DNA of 64,000 bases from Pollutimonas thiosulfatoxidans (GCF_004022565.1 NZ_CP022987.1:992001-1056000); one strand, 5' to 3'. Positions 40,253 through 49,889 are shown, counted from the stretch's first letter. Translations and numbers: made by a program. Notes: generated by a model from the letters alone, not told the origin.

Positions 40253-41443
40253 ATGACCCCTAAACTCCACCTGGCCGGCCTGGTCCGGCGCTTGCTTTTA
40301 CCGCTTACGCTTGCCGCTGGCCTGGGCCTGACAGGCGGCGCCATCGCGCAAGACAAGGAAGACATCGTTATTGGCGGTTCTATTCCCATGAGCGGCGTGT
40401 TCGCTTTTGCGGGCGTGGGCATCCATGCCGGCATCGGCGATTACGTCAAGATGCTGAACGAGTCGGGCGGCATAGACGGGCGCATGGTTCGCTATGTGCC
40501 GGAAGACACGGGCTACAAGGTAGACGTGTCGGTGGCGGCCTTCAAGAAGATCACCAGCCAGAACAAGGTCAACTTGTACTACGGCGACTCTACCGGCTTT
40601 TCCAAGACCATCAACCCCGAGCTCGACCGCATGGGCACCATCATGATGACGGGCGCCTCGTTTGCGACTGAAATCAACGATCCGGCCAAGTTTCCGGCAC
40701 AGTTTCTTGTAGGCCCCGACTACACCGAAATGTTCGGCATCTTGCTGCGCTACATCGCCAAGGAAAAGCCGGGCGCAAAAGTGGCGTTTGTGTATTCCGA
40801 CACCGAGTTCGGTCGCGACCCGATCAAGTCGTCGCATGCCGTGGCCGAGCAACTGGGCCTGACGGTGGCGGCCGAGATCATGACCCCACCGGGCAGTGTG
40901 GATGTTTCAACCGAGGTGCTGAAGCTGCGCCGCGCCAATCCCGACTACACCATTTTCCATGGCTATGTGCTGGCGCCCATACCCGAGTTCGTATCCCAGG
41001 GTAAGCAGATGGGCCTGAAAACGCGCTATATGGGCACATTCTGGACGATGGACAACTCCACCATCATGCAGATGGGCGAGAACGCCGATGGCTTCATGGG
41101 CGTGATGCCTTTCCGTTACTACTACGACGAGGAAGGCAATTCGCCCATGATGAAAAAGATACGCGAGATGCGTCCGGAATACCAAAGCACTGCCTATATG
41201 CAGGGCTTCCTGGCCGCCATGTTGATGACGGAATCCGTCAAGCGCACGCTGGCCGATGGCAAGGACCTGACAGCCGCCAACATGAAGTCGTCCTTGCAGT
41301 CCATCAAGGATTTCGACACGGGCGGCATCATAGGCGTACCGGTCAGCGTCAAGGGCAACTCTTTGCCGGTAGGCCGCATTTATCGGGCCGACTACAGCCA
41401 GAAGAAGATGGTGCCGGCATCCGACTGGATCATTCTGGACTAG
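40253..41443 (+). CDS. Periplasmic binding protein of the branched-chain-type ABC transporter
   Basis: A 396-residue periplasmic-binding protein of the LivJ/LivK class. The signal peptide ends near GGAIA (about residue 27). The mature protein starts DIVIGGSIPMSGVFAFAG, the usual type I fold start, and contains AFVYSDTEFGRDPIKSSHAV and YRADYSQKKMVPASDW near the C-terminus. I chose the ATG at 40253, preceded by AGGAGAC. Linkage to an acyl-CoA synthetase suggests a carboxylic acid (for example aromatic or medium-chain) rather than an amino acid as ligand; this is an inference. Confidence 0.92.
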   Translation: MTPKLHLAGLVRRLLLPLTLAAGLGLTGGAIAQDKEDIVIGGSIPMSGVFAFAGVGIHAGIGDYVKMLNESGGIDGRMVRYVPEDTGYKVDVSVAAFKKITSQNKVNLYYGDSTGFSKTINPELDRMGTIMMTGASFATEINDPAKFPAQFLVGPDYTEMFGILLRYIAKEKPGAKVAFVYSDTEFGRDPIKSSHAVAEQLGLTVAAEIMTPPGSVDVSTEVLKLRRANPDYTIFHGYVLAPIPEFVSQGKQMGLKTRYMGTFWTMDNSTIMQMGENADGFMGVMPFRYYYDEEGNSPMMKKIREMRPEYQSTAYMQGFLAAMLMTESVKRTLADGKDLTAANMKSSLQSIKDFDTGGIIGVPVSVKGNSLPVGRIYRADYSQKKMVPASDWIILD

Positions 41444-41447
41444 GCGG

Positions 41448-42287
41448 ATGGCCAGGCTGAACCCGCCCGTACAGGACCCGGCCGGCTTGCCGGTGCTGGA
41501 GATCGCCAATATCGAGGTGGTCTACAACAAGGTCGTGCAGGTATTGCGCGGCCTGTCCCTGTCCGTGCCGGTGGGTCAGGTGGTGGCTTTGCTGGGCAGC
41601 AATGGCGCTGGCAAGTCCACCACGCTTAAGGCCATTTCCAGGCTGTTGGAGCTGGAAGATGGCGAACTCGTCAAGGGTCAAATCCACTTCAACGGGCAGG
41701 ACATCGCCCGCGTAGCGCCGCAGCACCTGGTACACAGCGGTATGAGCCACGTCATGGAAGGTCGGCGCGTCTTTGAAGACCTGACCGTCGAGGAGAACCT
41801 GGTGGCGGCTACCTATGCACTGGCCGGTCGGCGGGCCAATCGTGCGGACTTCGATCTGGTCTACGAGTATTTTCCACGGCTGCACGAGCGGCGCCGCGGC
41901 CTGGCCGGCTATCTGTCGGGCGGCGAGCAGCAAATGCTGGCCATCGGGCGAGCACTGCTGGCGCGCCCGCGCCTGATGTTGCTGGACGAGCCGTCGCTGG
42001 GCCTGTCGCCCATGCTGGTAGAAAGCATTTTCACCATTATTGCGCGCATCAATGCCGAGCAAGGCACCGCCATGCTGCTGGTCGAGCAAAATGCGTCGGT
42101 GGCGCTGGCCATTGCGCATTACGGCTACATCATGGAAACCGGCAAGATCATGATAGACGGCAGCGCCGAGAAACTGGCCAACGACCCCGATGTGCGCGAG
42201 TTCTACCTGGGCGTGGGCGGCGCCGGCGAGGCGCGCAGCTTCAAAAGCATCAAGCATTACAAGCGCCGCAAGCGCTGGTTGTCTTAA
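41448..42287 (+). CDS. livF: Branched-chain-type ABC transporter ATPase (LivF)
   Basis: A 279-residue ATPase with Walker A LGSNGAGKST (about residues 47-56), signature YLSGGEQQMLAIGRALLA, Walker B LMLLDEPSLGLSP and LLVEQNASVALAIAHYGYIM. The C-terminus is extended by a basic tail (KHYKRRKRW). The start lies 4 bases after the binding-protein stop. It completes the transporter. Confidence 0.93.
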   Translation: MARLNPPVQDPAGLPVLEIANIEVVYNKVVQVLRGLSLSVPVGQVVALLGSNGAGKSTTLKAISRLLELEDGELVKGQIHFNGQDIARVAPQHLVHSGMSHVMEGRRVFEDLTVEENLVAATYALAGRRANRADFDLVYEYFPRLHERRRGLAGYLSGGEQQMLAIGRALLARPRLMLLDEPSLGLSPMLVESIFTIIARINAEQGTAMLLVEQNASVALAIAHYGYIMETGKIMIDGSAEKLANDPDVREFYLGVGGAGEARSFKSIKHYKRRKRWLS

Positions 42288-42299
42288 GGAGAGCCCACC

Positions 42300-44117
42300 A
42301 TGCCCTCACTGATGGATCTGCCGCCCCTGACACTGCCGCAGATGCTGCGCGAGCAGGCGCAGCGCATGCCCCGGCGCATCGCCATCCGCCAAAAGGACTT
42401 CGGCATCTGGAAGCCATGCACCTGGGCCGATTACTGGCGGCGGGCGCGGCACGTGGGCCTGGGCTTGCGCAGCTTGGGCGTGCCAGAGGGCGGCCACATA
42501 GGCGTACTGTCCGAAAACCGCATCGAGTGGGTGCTGACCCAACTGGGTGCCGGGGCAGTGCGGGCCGTAACCGTGGGCTTATACCCCACCAGCCCCGCTG
42601 CTGAAATCAGCTATGTGCTGGCCCACGCCGATATCGAGCTGGTCGTGTGCGAAGACCAGGAGCAAACCGAAAAGGTGCTGCAATCGCGCGCCGCCTTGCC
42701 TCGACTGCGTCGCATCGTGGTCATAGAAACCAAGGGACTGCGCAGCTATACCGACGAAGAGCGCGAGCTGGTTTGCACGTTCGCCGAACTGGAAGCCATG
42801 GGCGCCGAGCGCGACGCCGCCGAACCCGAACTGATTGAACAGGCCCTAAGCGGACAGCAACTGGATGACATTGGCCTGATGATTTATACCTCCGGCTCTA
42901 CAGGCAAGCCCAAGGGCGCGATGATTTCCTATCGCAACATGCGTGGCGTCGCGCCCGGCATCATCGACCGGCTGGGCCTGGGGCCGGACGACAGCCATCT
43001 TTCCTACCTGCCGCTTTGCCATGTTGCTGAGCAGATGCTGACAACTTTCGTGCCGATATACTCCGGCGCGCAAGTCAACTTCGGCGAGTCCATACGCACG
43101 GTGCAGCAGGATCTGCGCGAGGTCGCCCCCACGCTGTTTTTGGGTGTGCCGCGTATCTGGGAGAAATTGCACGCGGCCATCACCATCAAGATGCAGGAGG
43201 CCCGGCCCTGGACGCGTGCTCTATACGAGCGCGCCATGCATGCCTGCGAACCGTTCGCCGCCAAATCCGCCAGCCAGCGCACGATTGCGCAGCGCCTGAC
43301 TTATGCGTTCTGGTATTGGCTGGTGCTGCGGGCTTTGTTGAACTTTATTGGCTTGCGGCGCGCGCACGTGGCGCTGACAGGCGCTGCGCCCATACCGCCG
43401 GCCATCGTGCGCTATTTTCGTACCCTCGGTCTGCCTTTGGTCGAGGTATACGGCCTGACAGAAAGCACCGGCATGATTTTGGGCCAGCACCCGGATCGCA
43501 TTGCGCTGGGTACGGTGGGCGAGCCCATCCTCGGGCTGGACTACCGCAAAGGCGAAGACGACGAGCTGCTTGTGCGTGGCGAGATGGTGTTCGCCGGCTA
43601 CTACAAAAGCCGCGAGCAAACCGAGAGCGTCATCCAGGATGGCTGGCTGAAAACCGGCGATGTGATCGCCGAAGAGGGCGGCATGCTGCGTATTGTCGAC
43701 AGGCTGAAAGACATCATGATCACCGCCGGCGGCAAGAACCTGACGCCTTCCGAAATCGAAAACACAGTCAAGGCCAGCCCCTATGTGAAGGAGTGCATCG
43801 TCATCGCGGATGGCCGCAAGTATGTGTCGGCGCTGGTGCAGATTGAGTTCGATACCGTGTCCAAGTGGGCCGAATCGCAAGGCATTGCCTTTACGCACTT
43901 CCGTTCGTTGGCCGAGAACCCGGCCGTGCGCGAGCTGATGCAGCAACAGATAGACCAGGCCAACAAGCAGTTGGCAGCCGTGTCGCAGATCAAGCGGTTT
44001 CACCTGCTGACCAAAGAGCTGGACCACGACGACGGCGAGGTCACCGCCACCATGAAGGTCAAGCGCGGCAGCATCTACACTGCCTATGCCCAGCAGATCG
44101 AGGCCTTGTATTCGTGA
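42300..44117 (+). CDS. Long-chain/aryl acyl-CoA synthetase (AMP-forming)
   Basis: A 605-residue adenylate-forming ligase. Key motifs: P-loop YTSGSTGKPKGAMISY (about residues 197-212), the A5 region VEVYGLTESTG, the hinge and catalytic aspartates in GWLKTGDVIAEEGGMLRIVD followed by RLKDIMITAGGKNLTPSEIE, and a C-terminal catalytic lysine region in VTATMKVKRGSIY. The architecture is that of FadD15/long-chain synthetases, which activate carboxylates to CoA thioesters. It starts 12 bases after livF with ribosome-binding site AAGGAGA, so the transported acid is probably activated here. Confidence 0.92.
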   Translation: MPSLMDLPPLTLPQMLREQAQRMPRRIAIRQKDFGIWKPCTWADYWRRARHVGLGLRSLGVPEGGHIGVLSENRIEWVLTQLGAGAVRAVTVGLYPTSPAAEISYVLAHADIELVVCEDQEQTEKVLQSRAALPRLRRIVVIETKGLRSYTDEERELVCTFAELEAMGAERDAAEPELIEQALSGQQLDDIGLMIYTSGSTGKPKGAMISYRNMRGVAPGIIDRLGLGPDDSHLSYLPLCHVAEQMLTTFVPIYSGAQVNFGESIRTVQQDLREVAPTLFLGVPRIWEKLHAAITIKMQEARPWTRALYERAMHACEPFAAKSASQRTIAQRLTYAFWYWLVLRALLNFIGLRRAHVALTGAAPIPPAIVRYFRTLGLPLVEVYGLTESTGMILGQHPDRIALGTVGEPILGLDYRKGEDDELLVRGEMVFAGYYKSREQTESVIQDGWLKTGDVIAEEGGMLRIVDRLKDIMITAGGKNLTPSEIENTVKASPYVKECIVIADGRKYVSALVQIEFDTVSKWAESQGIAFTHFRSLAENPAVRELMQQQIDQANKQLAAVSQIKRFHLLTKELDHDDGEVTATMKVKRGSIYTAYAQQIEALYS

Positions 44118-44734
44118 ACCATCTCGCTACCCGCCCGCCGGTACAGGGCGAAGAAGACCGCCGTACCGTCGTGATACTGACTGCGGCCCGGTTGTTTCGC
44201 GAGAACGGCTACGAGCGCACCACCGTGCGCGAACTGGCCGAGGCGGTGGGCCTGCGTTCAGGCAGCCTGTTTCACCATTTCAAGAGCAAGGAAGAGATAC
44301 TCGTGGCCGTCATGGCCAACGGCATACAGTCAGTCATTGACGAAGGCCGCCAACTGGTGCAGCAGCATGCCGATCCGGCCGGACGGCTGGAGGGTTTGTT
44401 TCGCCTGCATATGCATAGCATCATCAGCGGGGTGGGGGGCGATGCCATGCACGCCATGATCTACGATTGGCGCAGCCTGTCGCGCGAGGCGCGCGAGCCC
44501 ATCGAGCAGCTAAGCAAGGCTTACGAGCAGTTGTGGCACGAGGCCATAGACCTGGCTGTGGCCAGTGGCTTGCTGCAGGGCGACGCGGCCATCATACGCA
44601 AGCACCTGCTGGGCGGCATGAATGCCACCGTCCGCTGGTACCGGCCCGACGGCCGGCTAGGCGCGGAAGCGTTTATCGACCAGATGTTGCAGGCGGCACT
44701 TCCGGCGATGGGTAGTTGGCACCAAAAACGCTGA
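44114..44734 (+). CDS. TetR-family transcriptional regulator
   Basis: A 206-residue repressor read from a GTG codon that overlaps the synthetase stop (GTGA). The helix-turn-helix is clear: VILTAARLFRENGYERTTVR then ELAEAVGLRSGSLFHHFKSK, with residues 20-65 forming the DNA-binding domain. The C-terminal helical domain would bind a ligand, plausibly the acyl-CoA product. It probably regulates the transporter/synthetase operon. Its last 62 bases overlap, on the opposite strand, the end of the BPSS1780-family gene. Confidence 0.92.
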   Translation: MNHLATRPPVQGEEDRRTVVILTAARLFRENGYERTTVRELAEAVGLRSGSLFHHFKSKEEILVAVMANGIQSVIDEGRQLVQQHADPAGRLEGLFRLHMHSIISGVGGDAMHAMIYDWRSLSREAREPIEQLSKAYEQLWHEAIDLAVASGLLQGDAAIIRKHLLGGMNATVRWYRPDGRLGAEAFIDQMLQAALPAMGSWHQKR

Positions 44735-45470
44735 TGTACGCAGGATAAAAACTGCAATACAACACGGCGGCCACAATGATGTTGACCGGTGTCAGCATAA
44801 TTTGTACGAAGCTGGGCGACACGCCCAGTCCGGCGATGAAGGTGCCTATCATCTGGACGGCAAAGAAGATGGCAGCCCAGCTTGTGCCGTAGGCCAGGAA
44901 GGCCCATTTGTTGCGCCAGCAAGCCACCATCGAAAAGAACAAGGCTTGCGACATCTTGATGCCGTGCCACCCGATCAAGGCGGGCGCATGCCAGAACAGC
45001 GCTGATATCAGCACGTACAGCAGCCCGAAGGTAATAAGCGGGCCCTGCATGGCTGAAAACAGTGCGTTCGGATTGATCTCGCCGTCCGCGTCGATGGCCG
45101 TCATCAGCGTATCCATGAAAGGCAGCGTGGCAATAAAGCCGGCGGCCAGGCAAAAGCCCATGTAGGCCAGCCCCAGGCCCAACAGGCGCCGACGCGTTTG
45201 TCGATCACGCAAAGGCTCGGCCCACATCGACAACAGCATGGGTCGGCCCGCCGCAATGTGGCGACAGGCGCTAAGCGTGACGAAAGTCAGCAGAGGCGTA
45301 CTGATGATCAATGCGATCTGGCCAAACAGGGGCACCAGATAGCTGACGGTAATCAGGAAGCCGGTAAGCAGGCTCCAGAAGAACATCGCCATGGGTTGGC
45401 GCTTGAAGAGCCTGAATCCATCCAATATCCAGTTCCATCCGGCTGTGATGGGCAATATGGCTGCTTGCAT
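44673..45470 (-). CDS. BPSS1780 family membrane protein
   Basis: A 265-residue integral membrane protein with about six hydrophobic segments. The family start, ITAGWNWILDGFRLFKRQPM, is clear, followed by LLTGFLITVSYLVPLFGQIA and a charged cytoplasmic loop (EPLRDRQTRRRLL). Function is unknown. It begins 5 bases after thrB on the same strand, a common pairing in this group of bacteria. Its 3' end overlaps the convergent TetR gene by 62 bases. Confidence 0.88.
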   Translation of the reverse strand: MQAAILPITAGWNWILDGFRLFKRQPMAMFFWSLLTGFLITVSYLVPLFGQIALIISTPLLTFVTLSACRHIAAGRPMLLSMWAEPLRDRQTRRRLLGLGLAYMGFCLAAGFIATLPFMDTLMTAIDADGEINPNALFSAMQGPLITFGLLYVLISALFWHAPALIGWHGIKMSQALFFSMVACWRNKWAFLAYGTSWAAIFFAVQMIGTFIAGLGVSPSFVQIMLTPVNIIVAAVLYCSFYPAYISVFGANYPSPEVPPATSGR

Positions 45471-45475
45471 GCGAT

Positions 45476-46450
45476 TCAGTAATCCTGGAGTGTAGGTGTG
45501 GCGGGCCCGCGGCGTTGGCGCAGTATGCGCTCGAAGTGGCGAGGGTCGTGGGGCTTCAGCGTTTGCGCCGGCCTGGGTAAATGGAAATCATAAAGACGCG
45601 AGACCCAGAAGCGCAAGGCGGCCGCCTGCAGCAGCACGGGCCATGCGGCGTGCTCTTCGAGCGTGAAGGGGCGAACTTGCGCATAGGCGTCCAGCCAGGC
45701 TCGCAGGCGTTCGGGATCGAGCACGCCGGTATGGCGCTCGATGCACCAATCGTTGACGCTTACCGCCACATCGAACAGCCAGGTGTCGCAGCCGGCAAAA
45801 TAGAAGTCGATGAACCCGCCCATGCGCGGCATCTCGAAGGTGCCGTCGAACAACACGTTATCGCGGAACAGGTCGCAGTGCGCCGGCCCCGATGGCAAGG
45901 CGCCATAAGTGTCGGTGGCGGCAAAGGCGGTTTGCTCGTTCAGTGTGTCCTCGATCAGTGCGCGCTGATCGTCGTCCAGAAACGGCAGCACCTTGGGCAC
46001 CGTAGCCTGCCACCAGGCCAGACCCCGCAGATTGGGCTGCTGTATGGTGAAATCCTGGGCGGCCAGATGTGCACGGGCCAGCGTTTTGCCTGCAAGCGCG
46101 CAGTGAGCCGGGCTGGGTGCCGGTTCGTAGCCGCCCGAAAGCCGCGACACGATGGCCGTCGGCTTGTCGTGCAGCATGGTCAGGCGGGTGCCGTCAAGCA
46201 GCGTTTGCGGCTGCGGTACCGGAATGCCGCGCTGGGCCAGGTGATGCATCAGCTCAATATAGAACGGGAGCTGCTCAAAGGTAAGTACTTCGAACAGCGT
46301 CAGGACGAACTCGCCCTGCGTCGTCGTCAGGAAATAGTTGGTGTTCTCGATACCGGCCGTGATGCCGCGCAGGGTGACCAGCTCGCCCAGCGTGTAACGT
46401 TTTAAAAGCTCGCGCGCGTCAGCATCGCTGACGGGGGTAAAGACGGCCAT
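45476..46450 (-). CDS. thrB: Homoserine kinase, phosphotransferase-fold type
   Basis: A 324-residue kinase of the aminoglycoside-phosphotransferase fold. It phosphorylates homoserine for threonine synthesis. Motifs: AVFTPVSDADARELLKRYTL at the N-terminus, TAGIENTNYFLTTTQGEFVL (nucleotide-binding loop), catalytic loop AHCDLFRDNVLFDG and the magnesium-binding FIDFYFAGCDTWLFDVAVS. I chose the ATG at 46450 (MAVFTPVSD); the frame runs open to 46816, inside the divergent dusA region, without family similarity. Divergent from dusA. Confidence 0.93.
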   Translation of the reverse strand: MAVFTPVSDADARELLKRYTLGELVTLRGITAGIENTNYFLTTTQGEFVLTLFEVLTFEQLPFYIELMHHLAQRGIPVPQPQTLLDGTRLTMLHDKPTAIVSRLSGGYEPAPSPAHCALAGKTLARAHLAAQDFTIQQPNLRGLAWWQATVPKVLPFLDDDQRALIEDTLNEQTAFAATDTYGALPSGPAHCDLFRDNVLFDGTFEMPRMGGFIDFYFAGCDTWLFDVAVSVNDWCIERHTGVLDPERLRAWLDAYAQVRPFTLEEHAAWPVLLQAAALRFWVSRLYDFHLPRPAQTLKPHDPRHFERILRQRRGPATPTLQDY

Positions 46451-46534
46451 AGGAGAAGAACTCTGGGGTAGGCAAACTGAAGGAAATGGTTTAAGCCGGG
46501 CTACAATGGCAGGCTGCCCAGAGAGACCGGCGAG

Positions 46535-47602
46535 ATGAGTATAGCGGACACCCACAAGCACCTGCCCAACGGCCCCGATGACTGGCGCCTTAGCGTTGCC
46601 CCCATGATCGATGTTACCGACCGGCATTGCCGGTATTTTCATCGGCTGTTGGCGCCCCGTGCCAGGCTTTATACCGAAATGATCACCACAGGCGCGTTGG
46701 TGCATGGCAACGTTGCACGCCACCTTGCATTCTCGCCGGCCGAGCAGCCCGTGGCGCTGCAACTGGGCGGCAGCGAGCCCGCCGCCCTGGCCGCCGCAGC
46801 ACGCCTGGGCGAGCAATGGGGCTACGACGAAATCAACCTCAACTGCGGGTGCCCGTCAGAGCGCGTGCAACGTGGCGCCTTTGGCGCCTGCCTGATGGCT
46901 GAGCCACAGCTGGTGGCCGATTGCATGAAAGCCATGCAGGACGCGGTATCCGTTCCGGTAACCGTCAAGCACCGCCTGGGTCTGGATTACGACGACAGCT
47001 ATGCTTTCGTGCGCGATTTTGTCGGCGCCATACGCGATACCGGCTGCCGCGTTTTTATTGTGCATGCGCGCAACGCGGTGCTAAAAGGCTTGTCGCCCAA
47101 GCAGAACCGCGAAAAGCCGCCGCTGCGTTACGATGCGGCGGCGCGGCTGAAGGCGGACTTTCCGGATTGCCGCTTTGTGCTTAACGGAGGCATCGCCGAA
47201 GTCGAGCAGTCCATCGATTTAATGAATCAGTTTGATGGCGTGATGCTGGGCCGTGCCGCCTGGCATAACCCTGGCATCCTTAACGACATCTCGCGCAGGC
47301 AGCATCCGCATCTAGTGCATCTTGAGCCCGACCAGGTCGTGCAAGCCATGCAGCGCTACGCCGCGGGCCAGGTAAAAGATGGCGTGCCCTTGCGCATTAT
47401 TGTGCGCCCACTGCTGGGCTGGATGAACGGCCGGGCAGGAGCCCGCCAGTGGCGCCGAACCTTGTCCGACCCTGCCTTGCTCGACCGCAACGATGCGCAG
47501 CTGATTGCGCAGGCCTGGTCCGACCTGATGCTGCGCAGTAACAACCAAGAGGATGCTTACGAACTGGCGGCTTCCGAGTCGGACGGCCAGTCGCGAATAT
47601 AA
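46535..47602 (+). CDS. dusA: tRNA-dihydrouridine(20/20a) synthase
   Basis: A 355-residue FMN-dependent enzyme that reduces uridines in the tRNA D-loop. Features: LSVAPMIDVTDRHCRYFHRL at the start of the barrel, catalytic cysteine in INLNCGCPSERVQRGAFGAC, VTVKHRLGLDYDD, IVHARNAVLKGLSPKQNRE, and FVLNGGIAEVEQSID. This set is specific to DusA. A TACAAT hexamer at 46502 is a possible -10 element. The last 46 bases overlap the 3' end of the convergent CBS gene. Confidence 0.95.
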   Translation: MSIADTHKHLPNGPDDWRLSVAPMIDVTDRHCRYFHRLLAPRARLYTEMITTGALVHGNVARHLAFSPAEQPVALQLGGSEPAALAAAARLGEQWGYDEINLNCGCPSERVQRGAFGACLMAEPQLVADCMKAMQDAVSVPVTVKHRLGLDYDDSYAFVRDFVGAIRDTGCRVFIVHARNAVLKGLSPKQNREKPPLRYDAAARLKADFPDCRFVLNGGIAEVEQSIDLMNQFDGVMLGRAAWHNPGILNDISRRQHPHLVHLEPDQVVQAMQRYAAGQVKDGVPLRIIVRPLLGWMNGRAGARQWRRTLSDPALLDRNDAQLIAQAWSDLMLRSNNQEDAYELAASESDGQSRI

Positions 47603-48015
47603 GCTTTCAGCATGTTGTTCTCGAACTGCTGCGCCGCCACGATAGCTTGCGCCATATCGTAAAAAGAGATGACGCCCATCAGGGTGGGGCCGTCCATGAC
47701 CGGCATGTATCGGGCGTGCTTGTCCAGCATAAGGCGCTGCACTTCGTCGGCGTCGGTATTGGGCGATACGCTGACCGGCGCGTCGTCCATGATGCTGCGC
47801 ACCGTGTTGGTGCCGGTGATGCCGTGGTTATCGTGCAAATGCCGGATGATTTCACGAAATGTCAGCATGCCGACCAGTTCGCCGTGCTCCATGACGACCA
47901 GTGAACCGATGTCTTGCTCGCTCATGGTTTCGAGCGCCCGCAAGATGGGCATATCGGGCGAGGCCGTGTACAGCGTGTGGCCTTTCACGCGTAAGATTTC
48001 ACTGACTTTCAACAT
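47557..48015 (-). CDS. CBS-domain protein
   Basis: A 152-residue protein made of two CBS domains: residues about 8-62 (ILRALETMSEQDIGSLVVME) and 75-130 (ADEVQRLMLDKHARYMPVMD). Such stand-alone pairs bind adenosine nucleotides and often act as energy sensors. I chose the ATG at 48015, with AGGAGA upstream; the frame is open to 48300 without similarity. Convergent with dusA, 52 bases from the YihY gene on the same strand. Confidence 0.92.
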   Translation of the reverse strand: MLKVSEILRVKGHTLYTASPDMPILRALETMSEQDIGSLVVMEHGELVGMLTFREIIRHLHDNHGITGTNTVRSIMDDAPVSVSPNTDADEVQRLMLDKHARYMPVMDGPTLMGVISFYDMAQAIVAAQQFENNMLKAYIRDWPSDSEAASS

Positions 48016-48067
48016 CGTGGTTCTCCTGGGTGCCTTCATGCGACACAGTAAGGCTATTTTGCCCCAA

Positions 48068-49408
48068 CTACCGGCTTTCGGGTAGTGCGTTCGGCGGGTC
48101 GAACAAGTCGGCCAGCCGCACATCGGGTTGTTGCAGCGTAGCCTGTATGGCTTGCAGCAACTGCCGGTTTTCCGGTTCTTGCAAGCCGGGTTGCCGGCGA
48201 TCGAGCAATAATTCATCAATAAGGGGCCCGAGCGTGGCTTCGCGCTGGTCCACACATAGCACCCATTGGTCGGCTTCGCCACTGTCTGTATTGACGACAT
48301 AGCCCAGGCGCTTCAGTGAGGCCAATACGTGCTCAAGTTCATCCTGGTGCAGTTGCAGGTGCGCGCACAGGAAGCGCAGGCTGCGGCCAGGCGTTTGCCC
48401 CGACTGCGCGTCCCACAACATGCGCAACACCCTGATCGCGTCGACGAAGCTGCCACCGGTATAGTGCACCCAGGCCCAGCGCCGCTGACGCAGGGCGGGC
48501 AAAATGGCCGCCACGGTGGCACCCAGCAAGATCGCCAGCCATGACAGATAAATCCACAACAGGAAGATGGGCAGGGTCGCGAAGGCGCCGTAGATGACGG
48601 TATAGGAAGGGAAGCGGGTCAGGTAATAAGCAAAGCCTATACGCATGACCTCGATCACCACGGCCGTGCCTACACCGCCGGCCAGGGCGTCCTTCCACAG
48701 GACGCGTCGATTGGGCACGCCCACGAACAAGGCGGTAAAGGCCAGGGCAGTAATGACCAGCGGGACGAAAGACAGCGCAAAGGAAAGCGCCGCCGGCAGT
48801 TCCGAGACGCGGCCAATAGACTCGCTGGCCAACACTGACGTCGCCCACAGGCTGGCGCCAGTCAAGATCGGGCCCAGCGAAATAATTGCCCAATAAACCA
48901 GCATGCGCTGACGCAAGGGTCGCTGGCGCTCTACCTGCCAGATATCGTTGAACGCCTCGTCTATGGTCATGAACAGCATGATGGACGTGACGATCAGGAA
49001 CAAGCTGCCTATGGCCGTCAGCCCTGAAGCCTTGGCGGCGAACTGGTTCAGATACAGCATGACATTGTCGGAAACCGCCGGCGGCATCAGATTGCTGGTC
49101 AGGAAGCCTTCCAGCGCCATGCGAAAGTCCGCGAACAGCGGAAAGGCGGTGAACAGCGCCAACACCACCGCAAGCAGGGGCACGATGGCCAGTACGGTGG
49201 TGAATGTCAGGCTGGCAGCCACCTGCATCAACTTCTTCTCGCCGGCGCGCTGCAAGGCGAAGCGCGCGATCTTCAGGGCGTTGGCCAGGCCGGTGACCGG
49301 GCTGGCTGCCGGTTCCAGGCGCGGCTCTTCGATCACGGCCGGCTCGTCGGTGTCCGGATCGCCGGCGGCTTGCTCCCTGATCTTTGCATTCGAGGTGCTT
49401 GTTGCCAT
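48068..49408 (-). CDS. YihY/BrkB-family membrane protein with C-terminal winged-helix-like extension
   Basis: A 446-residue inner-membrane protein. After a polar N-terminus of about 45 residues comes the six-helix YihY domain (about 55-310): QVAASLTFTTVLAIVPLLAV, FNDIWQVERQRPLRQRMLVY, GPILTGASLWATSVLA and YTVIYGAFATLPIFLLWIYL. The C-terminal 120 residues are soluble, with RFLCAHLQLHQDELEHVLAS and LKRLGYVVNTDSGEADQWVL, resembling a winged helix. The older ribonuclease BN annotation of this family is considered wrong; function is unclear. Divergent from the DUF2069 gene. Confidence 0.9.
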   Translation of the reverse strand: MATSTSNAKIREQAAGDPDTDEPAVIEEPRLEPAASPVTGLANALKIARFALQRAGEKKLMQVAASLTFTTVLAIVPLLAVVLALFTAFPLFADFRMALEGFLTSNLMPPAVSDNVMLYLNQFAAKASGLTAIGSLFLIVTSIMLFMTIDEAFNDIWQVERQRPLRQRMLVYWAIISLGPILTGASLWATSVLASESIGRVSELPAALSFALSFVPLVITALAFTALFVGVPNRRVLWKDALAGGVGTAVVIEVMRIGFAYYLTRFPSYTVIYGAFATLPIFLLWIYLSWLAILLGATVAAILPALRQRRWAWVHYTGGSFVDAIRVLRMLWDAQSGQTPGRSLRFLCAHLQLHQDELEHVLASLKRLGYVVNTDSGEADQWVLCVDQREATLGPLIDELLLDRRQPGLQEPENRQLLQAIQATLQQPDVRLADLFDPPNALPESR

Positions 49409-49482
49409 GATGTCTTGCGAAAAGCGTTCATCGGGAGGTTGGGCCTGGGCCAGGCCCGCCTCTTTCGAGTGATAATACCAGC

Positions 49483-49860
49483 ATGACTACGCAACTTAAC
49501 CCTGTTTTGCGCTACGGCGCGTCCATATCGCTGATTGCGCTGATTATCCTCTGCCTGTTGTGGGAACTGCTTATCGCGCCGCTCAAGCCTGGTGGCTCGC
49601 TGCTGGCACTGAAGGTAGTGCCCTTGCTGCTGCCTTTGCGCGGCGTGCTTAAAGGGCATCTTTACACTTTGCAATGGGCAGCCATGCTGGTTCTGCTTTA
49701 CTTTATGGAAGGGGTTGTTCGGGCGTGGTCCGACCCGTCCGGCATGTCGGCCATGATGGCTGGGCTGGAAATCGCCTTTTCGCTGGTGTTCTATCTGTGC
49801 GCCATTTTTTATTTACGCCCTGCCAAGCGGTCCGCGCGGCAGAAGCCGGCACGCTCGTAA
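49483..49860 (+). CDS. DUF2069 family membrane protein
   Basis: A 125-residue membrane protein with four hydrophobic segments and the family motif YTLQWAAMLVLLYFMEGVVR and SDPSGMSAMMAGLEIAFSLV. Function is unknown. It lies 29 bases before selO on the same strand and 74 bases from the divergent YihY gene. Confidence 0.9.
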   Translation: MTTQLNPVLRYGASISLIALIILCLLWELLIAPLKPGGSLLALKVVPLLLPLRGVLKGHLYTLQWAAMLVLLYFMEGVVRAWSDPSGMSAMMAGLEIAFSLVFYLCAIFYLRPAKRSARQKPARS

Positions 49861-49889
49861 GCGGCGGGGCAGTTTATTAAGGCAAGCGC

